Shown: piece after piece, positions 31,746 through 45,649 of the stretch
How positions within the stretch are numbered: position 1 is the first letter of the stretch
Layout of the letters: each line of letters starts with the position of its first letter
Assembly: GCA_963693365.1 (NCBI GenBank)
Contig: CAVNZM010000004.1
Span: 8,804,001-8,868,000 of the forward strand
From: Amoebidium appalachense
Taxonomy: Eukaryota > Ichthyosporea
Reading direction: 5' to 3'
DNA: 64,000 bases
The notes under the pieces: model-generated
Seen by the model: the letters and a program-made list of their open reading frames with translations, nothing else
Told to the model about the DNA's origin: nothing
Database searches by the model: none
Translations under genes and position numbers: made by a program

Positions 31746-33296
31746 CTTGGGTGTATGATTATTTAGGTCGTTATCTCCTCCGTATCCGAGAGTGAGGGCT
31801 TTTGTATTTTTCTTCTCCGAGATATCGGTGATATCTCGATGGCTCAATAAAGTCATTATAAAAATATAATAAAAAAGAGCTGTAGTACACACATACGACT
31901 CGCCCCACACAAATGAGTTTTGGGGGATCCATAGCCCAATGGTATGCCTCTGACATGCCATTGCTGGCTCTTCCACCAATCGTTAAGGCGCAGTAAGAAG
32001 AATTAACTTTAATACACCTGATTGGTTGTTGTTAATTTAAAGTCTACTTACTCTTTAAAACAATAAAACCATTATTTGATTTAATAAAAACGTATTGTTA
32101 AAACTTATACAGAGCATTAGTCATGCCATAAAATACCGACAACAAATACAGGAATGCGACTGCAAGCACCAGAGATCTACTTGTAAGATTACCGTCATAA
32201 TACAAACTCACCTGTGCCCTCGCCAGTGTGCAATAATAAAACAAAGCTGATATCTATTTAACCGTGCATCTATTGTCATAAATGCATTATCTCTTCAAAG
32301 TTTTGGGGAGGGTAAACAGCAGTAGCTTATCAATCATTGGTATGGAAATAATGAGAATTATATGCCAGGTGCTTTTTTATTTACGCTGCATATGCAAGTA
32401 CAGGGGGACTTAGTACGTTGATCCTCATTGAAGATAAGCAGATTGATCTTGAAAGTTTGGGCGTTTAAGACAAGATGGTGAGCTGATGGGATATCTTCAG
32501 CCTGTCCGCATTCGCAAACATATCGATGTGCTGGGGATCGTCTGTAAGTAATGCACATAACGAACGAAACATGTTGATACTGTTTTTATGCGTGCTGTAT
32601 CCATGATTAGGTATTTATTCTGGGTTTATCCCGGCTGTGAAGTGCCCTTGGTGCGCGACGTATACACTTATTGCTGAGCATAACGTTAACTGTTGCCTGA
32701 CATCTAATCTTGTACGCGGATGGACTTCCCCCTACATGAGATCAGATCTGGCCTTGGCCCTATTCTTGTTCACTTCACGAGGAAGGTATGCACACCGGGC
32801 TCGGAGTGGTTTTACGTTCGACCACAACAAAACGAACTTTGAATTCTTGTGCATTGCTATATGTACATGGGTTTCCCTTGAGAAATAATTTGTGTATTTG
32901 TGAATTATAGATACGCGTTGTACACGTTCATTTGTTTTCATTGACCCACCCTTTCCACTGCATGTCCGAAGTTCACGCATTTCATCGGCTTCCAGGTTAC
33001 GGACACACTAATATAGAGATAATAAGAAAAACACAGTTGGGTTGGTTACATTTGAGTATTATTACCAATTATTACAAAAATACTAGGACCCGCGCCTGCC
33101 TGGCTCATACTGCTCTTTGTGAGGCCTAGGCCTTTTATCCATTTCACCACTTAGTTCTTTTCTAGGTCTCCCACCCATGTCACAACACAAGTTCTACCGC
33201 ATGTTTTCTTCAGGTCGCACTTGATGCACACGGCCCATTAGTCCCCCATGGAACCGGCACAAAGACCAAACCGGCCATAACACCACTTATATCATC
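31746..33296. other. Intergenic sequence upstream of the GATA gene
   Basis: A minus-strand frame at 32558-32358 includes YVCECGQAEDIPSAHHLVL, reminiscent of the Cys/His tail of LINE-type proteins, which suggests another relic. The rest has no recognisable gene. The GATA-gene promoter would lie in the last few hundred bases; no clear TATA box is seen. Confidence 0.4.
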
Positions 33297-35627
33297 ATGA
33301 CTTGGAGACCGAGTTTTGACCCATCCCTCCAAAGGTTAAATTCGTCACAAAACGCGTTTTCCGAGCAGGACACGATAAGGAATGACGAGGACCAAGGTGG
33401 ATTCTTACGAGGGCACGGGGAGGGTGAATGGAGACGGCGGTCGTTTGATGACAGGTTGGCGGTGGGGGAAACACCTAGGGAGAGGGAAGAGTTTTACGAA
33501 TGGAGAAGGCACACGGTTGGGTCTTTCCCGGTGTCTCTGCAGGCACTGAAAGGTGGGCTCGTGTGTACATGTCTTACCATGTTACATGTTTTCCGTGACC
33601 CGTGCCTCCCCTTCCCCCCCCCTCCCCCCTCCTAATCCTCCTCCTCCCCCCCGCCCAACCCCCCAGTGTCTATCATGTTCGGTACTTTGCTAACGATCGA
33701 TGAGGGATCTGTGGGTGCCTCCCCCCCCCTCCCCCCTTCTCCTCCTCCTCCTCCTCCCCGCCCAACCCCCCAGCACCTATCATGTTCGGTACTTTGTAAA
33801 CGATCGATGAGGGATCTGTGGGTGGAAGGGGGGGGGGAGGAGAGGGGTGGAGGGGAATGGTGCTAACGAACGGTGAGGGATCTGTGGGTGGAAGGGAGCG
33901 GGAGGAGAGGGATGGAGGGGAATGGGGGGCCAGGTACAGGGGTGTGGGTGTGAAATGGGAGAGATGTGGGCGAGCTGATAGGGGCACTCAGAACGAAAAC
34001 ACGTCGGGAGTTTCAAAGTGCGGCGGGACTATGGTGAATACGACTATAGATGAAGCGAATTCAATACTGCGGCAGTTCTTGTGCAAAAGATACAGTTTTT
34101 TCTTTTTTTTTCTTTTTTCTTTTCATCTCTTTCTTTGGGCAGGCATCTCTTTGAACAAGCCGGGTTGGGATTTTGTATTGCAGGTCATACGAGCACTCGC
34201 AGATCCCTTTTAGATTGTTCTTTTGGCAAGCGAGAAAGCACAACTATAGCATCCACAGTTGTGTTTACTCAAGCGGTTGAAGGCGAAAACACGCCTTTTC
34301 CGAAAAAGAAACCCAACCACGTTGTCCACGTGATTTTGTGGTGGCTGGCGGTCATACCGTATTTTGCTGGGTTTTTTTTTTTTTTTGGGGGGGGGGGGGG
34401 GGGGATTCGTATCTTGGTGCTGTTACCTATGTCATTTTTTCTGTAATGTATGGAATCATAGGCTACTGGCACATAGCACCTCTTTCCTAGAGCTTCTCTC
34501 ATGAATCATACACACCCGTGAGGCACAAATATATTATACAGTCATTGGACATCGTACATTTTTCGTTTTCTGTGACAAATAATGGTCTGGCCCATCCGGT
34601 AGACCTGGTGTGTGTGTGGGGGAGGGGGGGGGGGGGGGAGGAGGGAGGAGGTAAACTGGGTGGCTTGAACTTCGGTAAAAATTGCCCATTATCTTACTTG
34701 GGTAACCCCCCCTCCCCCCCCCCCCCCCCCCCCAAAAAAAAAAAAAAAAAAAAAACACCCACACACCCACACACACACAGAGTATGCTGTTCGTACTGCA
34801 GGCCTTACAGAGGAAGAGTTGACCATGAGCCCCCCTCCAGCCCTTCTGCCCTCCCTCAACCGATCAAGGCTCTCACTCTCCTCAAGACCAAACACACGAC
34901 CTCAACAAACTGAATCGGGCTACGTGCAACAACTACTCTCCCAACAATCACCATTTATGGGCAGGAGGAACCGCAGTGCCAACGACGCACAATACCAGGC
35001 TTGGGGCGACCAAACCGGGTCGATTGGTGACCGGTCCGGTTCGAGGTTTCGACGGTCCTGGGCCGCTGATCTCGTCGTAGAACAGGGCCAAATCGGCACA
35101 CCCCCACCCACCGGGCCACGGCTTCACCACCCTATTATGCCCCTCCTTGGTGGTGATGACCTTAGGGCTCCATCTCCTCTCTGGGACCGCCCGTACGGTA
35201 ATTCCGGGCCAGTTGGCGGCGGTCCGAACCGACCCGAAAGACACTACAAGCCCCTTGATCTGCTCATTAAAGCGTCGTCACATCTGGCGTCGGAGGTGGA
35301 TAGAAGTATCGATCGGAGAGGTAGCGGTGGCATCAGTTCCCCCCGATCCCTATACGGGGGGGACATGTTGGATGAACCCCGGCCAAGGCAGTTATCCAAA
35401 CACTCTCAAATATTCAGCCCCATCTTTGGCGAATATTCAAGCGGAATTTCGTCTTCCGGGGAGCCATACCCTCGTCCCAATAGGACACCATATGGAGCGG
35501 ATGGGGGGGTTTCGGAGCGCAAATTCGGGTTGGATTTGTCGCAATCCGTGTCGATGGATACCGGCGATGGATCTACGGAGCAGTTGGTGTGTGTGAACTG
35601 CAAAACGACAGAGACGGTATGGTGTCT

Positions 35628-35661
<34 letters not shown>

Positions 35662-36968
35662 TGAGGATGAGCTCTGCTTATTATGCACACTCGTTATGTG
35701 TAATTTGCACTCGGCATCGTGTTGTCCGTTGTTTATGTGTACTTCATGCTTTATGGCGCATTTAAAGCCCTCCTTTCCCCCCCTCTTCCTTTCCCATCAC
35801 TCCTCTTGGAAGTAACACGCACGGAAACTCCATGCAAAAACCCTGAAAACGCGGAGAGCACAAAGTATTGTGGCAGCTCAAGCTGTCAGCAGGGGGGGTA
35901 GAAAGAACTGGTTAAAAAAAACAAGCATTTCCCATCATCGTTCAAAGACTTAGTGAAAAACGCATCAAAGCCAAACAACGGAACTGTTACACGTGCGCCT
36001 GTCTCTAATGGCCATTCTATGCACCTTAACAGGGGCTCTGGCGAAAACGCGAAGACTCCCACGAGAACCTGTGCAACGCCTGTGGCCTCTACGAAAGACT
36101 GAACCGCAAACCCCGGCCCACCCACCTACACACGCAAAACTACCGTAAGAGGAGGAGGAGGGTAAAACAGGAAAATCCACGCTCCGGCACCGCCTCCCAC
36201 CGCCCGTCCCTCTGGGAGTCAACGGCCGCGGCAGCCGCTGCCACCCTTTCAGCGGCGGCACAGATGAATCGTTCCCCCGCCGTAAAATCAGATGAGGGGG
36301 GCTCAAAGTGTGATGATCTTGCAATCGATTGGGGGGTTCGGATGGGCGGCGGCGGCGGCGGGGGTTTTGAGGAGGACAGCGCTGAAATGTCGGAATCGAC
36401 GGACTCCTTGGCCGAACAGCTGCGAAATTTCGTGCGGGCCTCGCTCGATGAACCCCCACTTTCAGCTCCACCCATGAGGGGACGAAAGGAGGACAGGGAT
36501 ATGGTAATGGGGTTTGGGGAGAACGTCGCAAACTGTCCTAGTTCTGCACGCGACACGTCCAGCTCGCCCCGGTCTTCTGATTCCATTTTTCGATGGGACC
36601 TCCACCAATCAAAACAGCAGAATTTTCTAGCCCCGTTCAGGAGGATGTCAGCAGAGGCCGTAGGTCGAGCCCAGAACCAGGGTGAGTCTAGGGTGATTCC
36701 ACGTGCCGTGCCCAGTAGGTTCTATCCCGGCAGGGGGCGGAAATTTTTGAGCAATGACAACGAGCCAATCGGTGTGCAGGAGAAGGAGAGGGGGGTAAAT
36801 TCACCCGAACAACTGGGGAGCAGGGGACAGGATTGGATGCCTAAATCGCCTCTGGAGAGGGGCCGTTATTTCAAGAGCGGGGGGGGGTTGGGGGGGGTTG
36901 AGAATGCAAATGAGAGCACGGGGGATGGCGGGATGAAGAATGAAGATGCGGCAGAAGTGCAGGCTTGA
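33297..36968 (+). CDS. GATA-type zinc-finger transcription factor
   Basis: Exons: 33297-33552, 34781-35616, 36033-36968, with phases 1 and 0 matching. This gives 675 codons and a TGA stop at 36966. The zinc finger is split by intron 2: VCVNCKTTET ends exon 2 and GLWRKREDSHENLCNACGLY opens exon 3. The Cys ligands are C356, C359, C378 and C381, so the spacing is C-x2-C-x18-C-x2-C, as in many plant and protist GATA factors. A basic stretch (RKRRRRVKQ, about 402-410) follows and can serve in DNA contact or nuclear import. The N-terminal 350 residues are Ser/Pro/Arg-rich and disordered-looking, as is the C-terminal 250 (poly-Gly, poly-Ala). It should act in the nucleus on GATA-containing DNA. Target genes are unknown. 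The first ATG is assumed and no 5' exon was found. The 3' end is duplicated in inverted orientation at 39655-40010. Confidence 0.9.
33553..34780 (+). other. Intron 1 of the GATA gene
   Basis: The donor is G|GTGGGC at 33553. The acceptor is CAG ending at 34780 after CACACACACA. It contains the tandem repeat at 33664-33895, a G-run at 34387-34404, a C-run at 34707-34733 and poly-A at 34734-34755. Confidence 0.8.
33664..33895. repeat. Intronic tandem repeat, about 110-bp unit
   Basis: CCCAACCCCCCAG, then CTATCATGTTCGGTACTTTG and AACGATCGATGAGGGATCTG occur twice (about 33654-33720 and 33762-33823). A third, truncated copy near 33861-33893 has CTAACGAACGGTGAGGGATC. C/CT-rich or G-rich spacers separate the copies. 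Confidence 0.85.
35617..36032 (+). other. Intron 2 of the GATA gene, interrupting the zinc finger
   Basis: The donor is GTATGG at 35617, followed within 15 nt by a poly-C run (35630-35660), then TGAGGATGAGCTCTGCTTAT. The acceptor AACAG ends at 36032. The sequence after the C-run resembles intronic sequence in the cardiolipin synthase gene at about 5093 and 6956. Confidence 0.85.
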
Positions 36969-36995
36969 ACTATTTTCACCCCCCGGGTGTTCGGT

Positions 36996-37067
<72 letters not shown>

Positions 37068-38535
37068 TAAGAGTGTGCTCAGTGCAACGGCTATTTCAAC
37101 GGTGAGTCCGGTAGGCTCTCTCCAAAATTGTAATAGACATCATAAAAATGGTTTTTGTATACTATAATTGCGCAAAACCGGGGGTGTACTTCTATGTGCG
37201 TTAAGTTATCTCAAAACTATCTCGATGTATTTCTAGCGAAAATTTGCCACTGTACATGTAGATATAAATTCTATGGAGCCAAGAAGCCGGTGTGACTTTG
37301 GGCCCTCAGATGCACATTTCTGTTCTCAGTAGTAATTAGTCTGTTTTTCGAATTGTGAAGATCTGTCCAACACAAAAGATCGATCTCACAGTGTATCATA
37401 TTCAGTCTATCTAGCGGTTAGGATATACTTTTACCGCGGCGTGTGCGAGTAAGAAAAACCCCTTGTGTATGTTGATAGGATCCTTGATCGATGTTACAGT
37501 ATCTTAGACTATAGCACCTCAAGAGTTTGCTCATTTTGCGAATTTAGAAAACTTCCAAGAGAAAAAACGTGACAAAAACACGTATAAGGAGCCGGCCCGC
37601 TGGTCCGGGCGGCATCAATCAACCATGCATCCAAACATTTTGATCAGCCTCGCCTTGTATGTCAGCATGGTTAGGAGTTTACTTATGTGTACATATGTCA
37701 TCGTGATCACCAATAATTGTGCCTGCCTGGGTGCCGGGGGGGGGGGGGGGGGGGGGGGGGTAACTTTCCATTGACTTTCTTACTCTTCACTACTTTTTCA
37801 GGAACAAATAAGAAAAAAAGCAGGTTCACCCACGCGTGTCACGTGTATCGAGATCTCTATTTGAGATACACACACATACGTATGCTCGGGCTATCAATGG
37901 TTTGTGTGTGTAGGTGGCCTCTGTGTCACTTTAGCAGTGAGAAGCTCACAATACATGAATTTTAAGGATAGAGACCCACCGGCGTGGCTGGGGTGAATAC
38001 TTACCCTGGCAAAGGGTGTGCGAATAGTTAGGATTGTTGAGGGTGTGTTAGCCTAGCTAATAATACCGTAGCACCCTAGCTAGAGTACTGTCGGTGCTGG
38101 GTGGAAGACGGTAGTTCCCCAGGAGGGCCCCGAGGGGTCTCTCTGGGAACAAAACGGGATAATTTTTTTTTAAATTATATACTGAAACATATGCATGTAC
38201 ATGTGCGCATGCACAAGGTAAGCCTCAGAACACGGTCGTGACAGCGCATGCATTGGAGAATACGTATACAGCGGCTTGGGTACGGAATCCACCACGTACA
38301 CAAATTAGACATGTGGGCTACGGAATATGACACCAGAGGGTAACATACTCGGAATTACATGTACATGTATACCTTATCCAGATCATACCACAGCGGATTC
38401 ACATCCATTATTAACATCATCTGAGATTAGTCCCCCCCCCCCCCCACCCCTCCCCCCACCCCTCCCTCCCTCCCCCTCTCTCCCCCAACACACACACCAC
38501 ATTATCACAGCGAATTCACATTTAATATGGATTAG

Positions 38536-38574
<39 letters not shown>

Positions 38575-39654
38575 CCACCGCACTCCGGGTTCAAGCAAAA
38601 ACACATCCCAGACTTAATCAACGAGAACTTTATGTGGTTGGGCTGGTGTGAGGTTAACACGAATCATCATCATGGGTGTGTATGCCGGGCCGGCTACATG
38701 TAGGCCGTACGAGCAGATAACTGAGATTGCAAGAGGGCACTCTGCAAGTGGGTACAAGAGACTTACCATGTATCACCAGTAGTATGGTGGCCCTGCTCGA
38801 ATTATATAGGGAAATGTTTACGTACGTGTTTCTCTATTGTTTTTCGTAAATTTAGAGGCATACACAAGGGCTTTTTCTATTCGCACACTACGTTGCAATC
38901 CGATGAGACTACATGACTAAAAATCTCAGGTTCTGCAAATAGGTAAGAGTGGTATGACAATTCTGTATCGCGATACGGATCTGAGAACCATTTGTGTATT
39001 CGAAAGATATTCACCACATAGCAATAATTGGAGTCATTGACTAAGAACAGAAATGTGTATATGTGGGGCCCAAATTTTCAAAGTCATAGCCTATTCTCGA
39101 CTCAAAAGTGTTTACATCTCCAGACCCAAAGGCATATCTATGCCAGAAATACATTGAGATAGTCTTGAGATAGTACGGTACCATTGGTATGCACACATAG
39201 AGCGCTCTGTTTATGAATGCTGCTTGACTAGAGACATAAATACATCATTGCCTTTGCGCAAAAATCAATAAGTTTTTTAAAGGTGTAAATTACACCCACC
39301 AGCCACGATGGAAAAATTTCGTTCTCATGCTCGGTGCCACTGACAACGGCCTTCCCCCCCCCCCCTCCCCTCCCCTCTCTCTCTCTCCTCCTCCCCCCCC
39401 CCCATTCCCCCCCTTCTCTCTCTCTCTCTCTCTCCCCCCCTCCCCTCTTCCCCCCCCCCCCCCCCCCCCCCCCCCCCGTGGCCCTCTACCCCCTCACGCC
39501 AGGAACATATCGCAATAAGTAAAACCTACCTACCCACCCACCACCCACATACACCCACATTCGCCTACCCTCCATTCCTTCCCTTCACCCAAAAAAAAAA
39601 AACAGCAAAAATAAATTATTTCCACAGAGTGAAAGGTATTTTAGCATCCACAGA
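36969..39654. other. Spacer between the GATA gene and its inverted partial copy
   Basis: It contains poly-T then poly-G (36997-37066), a G-run (37737-37760), poly-C (38537-38571) and C/CT-rich DNA at 39352-39478. 37070-38320 and 38600-39340 are complex sequence without a supportable gene. Confidence 0.55.
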
Positions 39655-40010
39655 ACCTTGCCTTCATTCTTCATCCCACCATCCCCCCTGATTTCTTTTG
39701 CATCCTCAAACCCCCAACAACCCCCCCCCCCCCCCTCCCCCAACGACCCGGTCTCCAGAGGCGATTTAGGCATCCAATCCTGCCCCCTGCCCTCCATTTG
39801 CTCGTGTGCATTTACCCTCCTCTCCTCCTCCTGCACACCGATTGGCTCGTTGTCATTGCTCAGAATTTTCCGCCCGCTGCCGGGATAGAACCTGCTGGGT
39901 ACGGCCCGTGGAATCACCCTAGACTCACCCTGGTTCTCGGCGCGACCTACGGTCTCTGAAGACATCCTCCTGAACGGGGCTCGAAAATTCTGTTGTTTTG
40001 ATTGGTGGAG
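39655..40010 (-). pseudogene. Inverted partial duplicate of the GATA gene 3' end
   Basis: On the minus strand from about 40008 the sequence matches 36601-36945 at the nucleotide level. The translation MSSETVGRAENQGESRVIPR, RFYPGSGRKILSNDNEPIGV and GRGQDWMPKSPLE aligns almost residue for residue with residues 569-675 of the GATA protein. The zinc finger is not included. The homology ends at about 39655; the copy lacks the parental TGA and reads into unrelated sequence, and its 5' side abuts a G-run (40024-40070). It cannot encode a working factor. Together with the gene it forms a tail-to-tail inverted repeat with a 2.7-kb spacer. Confidence 0.85.
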
Positions 40011-40960
<950 letters not shown>

Positions 40961-41164
40961 ACCTCTGGACACAGGCTGAGTGAACGCACACCGCCATTAT
41001 TGGCACACATAAAGGCCTTTCTTCCTGCATTTGGCATCCAAATCAAGGTTCACCTGGTCTGATTGCAGCCCCTTATTATTTGCCCTCCCCCCTCCTCCCC
41101 CCTTCTCCCCCCCCCCCCCCCCTCTCTCTCCCCCCTCCCCCCCCTTAAAAAAAAAAAAAACGAC

Positions 41165-42200
<1,036 letters not shown>

Positions 42201-42304
42201 TACGGACAATAAAAGGTGCAGGCCTGTACGCGTGTGTGCACAAGTGCGTGTGTGTGGGTTGGATGGGTCGGTGGGTGGGTGGGTGTGTGTGTGTGTGTGG
42301 GGGT

Positions 42305-42360
<56 letters not shown>

Positions 42361-42487
42361 TGCCACCCATATGAGGGGGAGGCCAGGAGGGGGGGTGGGG
42401 GGAGGGAAGCTTGTGTGTATTCTTGGGTGTGCGTGTGGTCGCGCATGTGTGCATGTGTGCGTGTGTGTGTGTGCGTGTTGTGTGTGC

Positions 42488-42527
<40 letters not shown>

Positions 42528-42541
42528 TTGTGTGTATGTGT

Positions 42542-42605
<64 letters not shown>

Positions 42606-43613
42606 GGTTTAGGGTGGGCGGCTGGGGGGGGGGGGGGGAGGGCTGGGGGAGGGGGGGAGAAGGGGGGGGGAGGGAGGGGGGGGGGGGGGGAGTAAAATGG
42701 GGGTCGGTGTAGTCCTTCCTTGCACCTTTCATGCCAGTGGAGAGGGTTTCTATTTCAGCCTGTAATTAGTCTAGCCTCATGATTTATTTTCTTTATTTTC
42801 TGTTCTTTTCTTTTCTTTCTTTCTTTTTTCTTTCCTTCTTTTCTTTTCTTTCTTTTCTTTCCTTTTATTTTATTTTATTTTTTATTTTTTTTTTTGGGGG
42901 GGGGGGGGGAGTGGAGGGCTGCAAGAAGGGGAGAGGAGGGGAAAGGGAGGGGTGGAGAGAGAGAGAGAGGGGGGGGGGGAGGGGGGTTGTTTTTCTCCTT
43001 CCATCTGCTTCAATGCCTGCATTCACTAGATGGTATACGTACGACTTTTCCATTCATTGGCGTAGTTGATTTACAGGCAGGTAAATCACAAGGGCAATAT
43101 TTGCGTCCCGCTTCCCTGTTAAATTCTTAACACCCAACTTTCTCCAAATAGATATATCCCCGTGTGCATGCCACATTTCTGCAAAGTAACACTATATGTC
43201 GAAAATATGTAATGTACATCAGCACACGCGCCCCTGAGTGTAATTTCGCAGTACCGTGTTGCATGATGTATGTCACGATGTGACATAAGTGAACACAACG
43301 ACACTCTGAAACCTGAGATTGGTTACCGTACAACTGAGTAAAATGAGCAAGGCGATGGATTGAAAGACTGGACGTGTTTCCAACTTGACACACAGAGACG
43401 TATAAACCACACACCCGTATGTGTGTTCCTACATGCACACCACAACGAAAACATGAACGTGTAGGCGCCACAATACACAAACACACAAACACGCACACAC
43501 GCCATGCCATGCACACACACCCACACACCCACACCCACACTCACCCACCGTCCACCCACACACACACACACAAATCTCTCTCCCTTCTCTCTCTCTCCCT
43601 CCCTCCCTCCCTC

Positions 43614-43644
<31 letters not shown>

Positions 43645-43687
43645 CCCCCCCCCCCCCCCTCTCTTTCTCCGTCTCTCTCTCTCTCTC

Positions 43688-43721
<34 letters not shown>

Positions 43722-44001
43722 TCTCTCTGTCTCTCTCTGTCAGTATCTGTCTCATGACCTCTCTGACCCCTACCTCTTTGTCCCCGGCCCGCACACATAA
43801 ACTCGCAGTTAAACACACTCACACACGGAAGTTGCGTGTCACGGTCCACACCCGCACACGACACATTACACCTAAACAATCACAAACACGAGAAAACACG
43901 AGAACAGGACTGCTGGTCCTTATTATAGCTCAGTAGTGCCTCACATTAATGAAGCTTCGGCCCAACCACATGAGCAGAGTCAACTTCCTCCAGGACCGAA
44001 C
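42201..44001. other. G/GT-, T- and CT-rich stretch without a gene
   Basis: Contains GGGT and poly-G runs (42255-42360), (GT)n (42490-42602), G-rich (42625-42691), a pyrimidine tract of CTTT type (42786-42895), G/GA-rich (42896-42985), CA (43550-43575) and CT/C-rich (43577-43740). Sequence at 43000-43440 is complex, but no gene is recognised. Confidence 0.6.
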
Positions 44002-44385
44002 TATTCTGCACTGCACTGAGGCAGAATTATTCTGCAAGAATTAGTTTTCTAAAAGCAGAATTGCCTTTAAAAAGCAGAATTGCGGTCTGCAAAAGCAGAA
44101 TTGTTCTGCCAATTTTACACAGAATTATTCTGCAAAAGCAGAATTATTATTTTTCTGCAAAAAGCACAAACAGTTTTCTAAAAGCAGAATTGGCTTTGAA
44201 AAGCAGAATTACGGTCTTCAAAAGTTAAAATTATTCTGCAAATTTTGGCAGAATTATTCTGCAAACAGCAAAAGAAGTCTGCTGAGCAGCAAATATCCTG
44301 CAGAATAATAACTGCTTGGAGCAAGACTTAGTTTTTCTGCTTTTGACAGAATAATTCTGCTAATAGCAGTAGAGCAGAAGTTGGC
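44002..44385. repeat. Array of CAGAATT/ATTCTGC near-palindromes
   Basis: The motif GCAGAATTATTCTGC and variants (AAAGCAGAATTG, CAGAATAATTCTGC) occur more than a dozen times in under 400 bp. Short A-rich spacers lie between them and part of the block is duplicated (TTTTCTAAAAGCAGAATTG recurs near 44045 and 44170). A similar isolated pair lies at about 26346-26365. This may be a degenerate element or satellite of short hairpins. Confidence 0.75.
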
Positions 44386-44494
44386 CTTGAAGTTCTACAA
44401 AACTCCCTGACTTTCTAACCTATAGTAACCTATAGAGAAGAGAGGGGTGGTGGGTGGTGGTGGGTCGGTGGGTGAGTGGGTGGGTGGGTGGGGG

Positions 44495-44537
<43 letters not shown>

Positions 44538-44555
44538 GGGGGGGGGGGGGAGGTG

Positions 44556-44860
44556 AAGGAATACATGCATTGGAGGGTTGGGAAAGTGCCACGAAAAAGA
44601 CATCGAGAGACAAAACAAAAACGGCTACCATTACCCCAAAAACAAATTGCGGGGGAAAGAGAAGAGTGAGAGGGGGGAAGCAGGGGGGGGGGGGGGGGGG
44701 GGGGAGGGGAAGGAATACATGCATTGGAGGGTTGGGAAAGTGCCACGAAAAAGACATCGAGAGACAAAACAAAAACCGCTGCCATTACCCCAAAACAAAA
44801 TTGCGGGGGGAAAGAGAAGAGTGAGAGGGGGGAATAAGGGGGGGGGGAGGTGGGAGGGAG
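44556..44860. repeat. Tandem duplication, 154-bp period, two copies
   Basis: AATACATGCATTGGAGGGTT starts at 44560 and again at 44714. Each is followed by GGGAAAGTGCCACGAAAAAG, ACATCGAGAGACAAAAC and a G-run of different length. The copies are nearly identical, so the duplication is recent or homogenised. Confidence 0.9.
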
Positions 44861-45054
44861 GGAGGGAGGGAGGGAGGGAGGGGGGGGGGAGGTGAGAGAG
44901 GGAAAGATCAGAGGGGAGAGAGAGCTGCAATAGAGTGAGAACTTTAACCTGGCTTCTATGATAGATGGTTACCCCACGTGATATTGAACCAATAGGTTTA
45001 GTGTCTCATGCCACTGAGGACAGTGCACCTGTCCAGACGGGAGGGCGGGGGGGG

Positions 45055-45093
<39 letters not shown>

Positions 45094-45649
45094 GGACTCG
45101 GGCGGAAGACCCACCGGGTCCCACCCCTGGGGCGCCAGTGGTATACACACTGATCACAAATCCGGCTCTTAGCTACATAATGTATATCGTAGAATTGGGC
45201 CCCTGGGGCCGGGGGGCCGGGTCACCCACACCCCCCTAGGGCGCTACGTACTAAACATACCGCATAGATGTTGATCATGAGCTAGAATTATCATCAGTGC
45301 TAGTAAATGTTGTGCACTATTGGGCCCGCCCGCCCAAACTATTTTAGCATAAACTTCGCAGTGCGCGGAGGCAATTTAAACTTTGTCTCCAACAATTAAT
45401 GGGAACTGGAGCTACTTTTTTGAAGGGGATTAAAGGTTATTGGTGGGTTCGGAAAAAGAAGGGGAAAAAAAGGAGGGGATGGGGGAGTAAACAGCCCTTA
45501 CACAATAGCTACTCCAAAAAGTTTAAAAATCAGTCAGCGGGCAAAGAACTTCTAATAGTAAGCGCTAAAGGTAAAAAACAGTTAATATGCTCGAAATTAA
45601 TAGGACAGCCATGCCCTGGCTACAGTACTACGCTCGGTGTAGCTACCTA
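44861..45649. other. Intergenic sequence 3' of the secreted-protein gene
   Basis: Poly-G (45056-45092), palindromic GC-rich stretches around 45198-45220, and an A-rich part (45440-45590). No gene is supported. Confidence 0.55.

Noticed and set aside
44002-44385. CRISPR-like array
   Set aside because: Motif spacing is irregular, there are no unique spacers of constant length, and the genome is eukaryotic.
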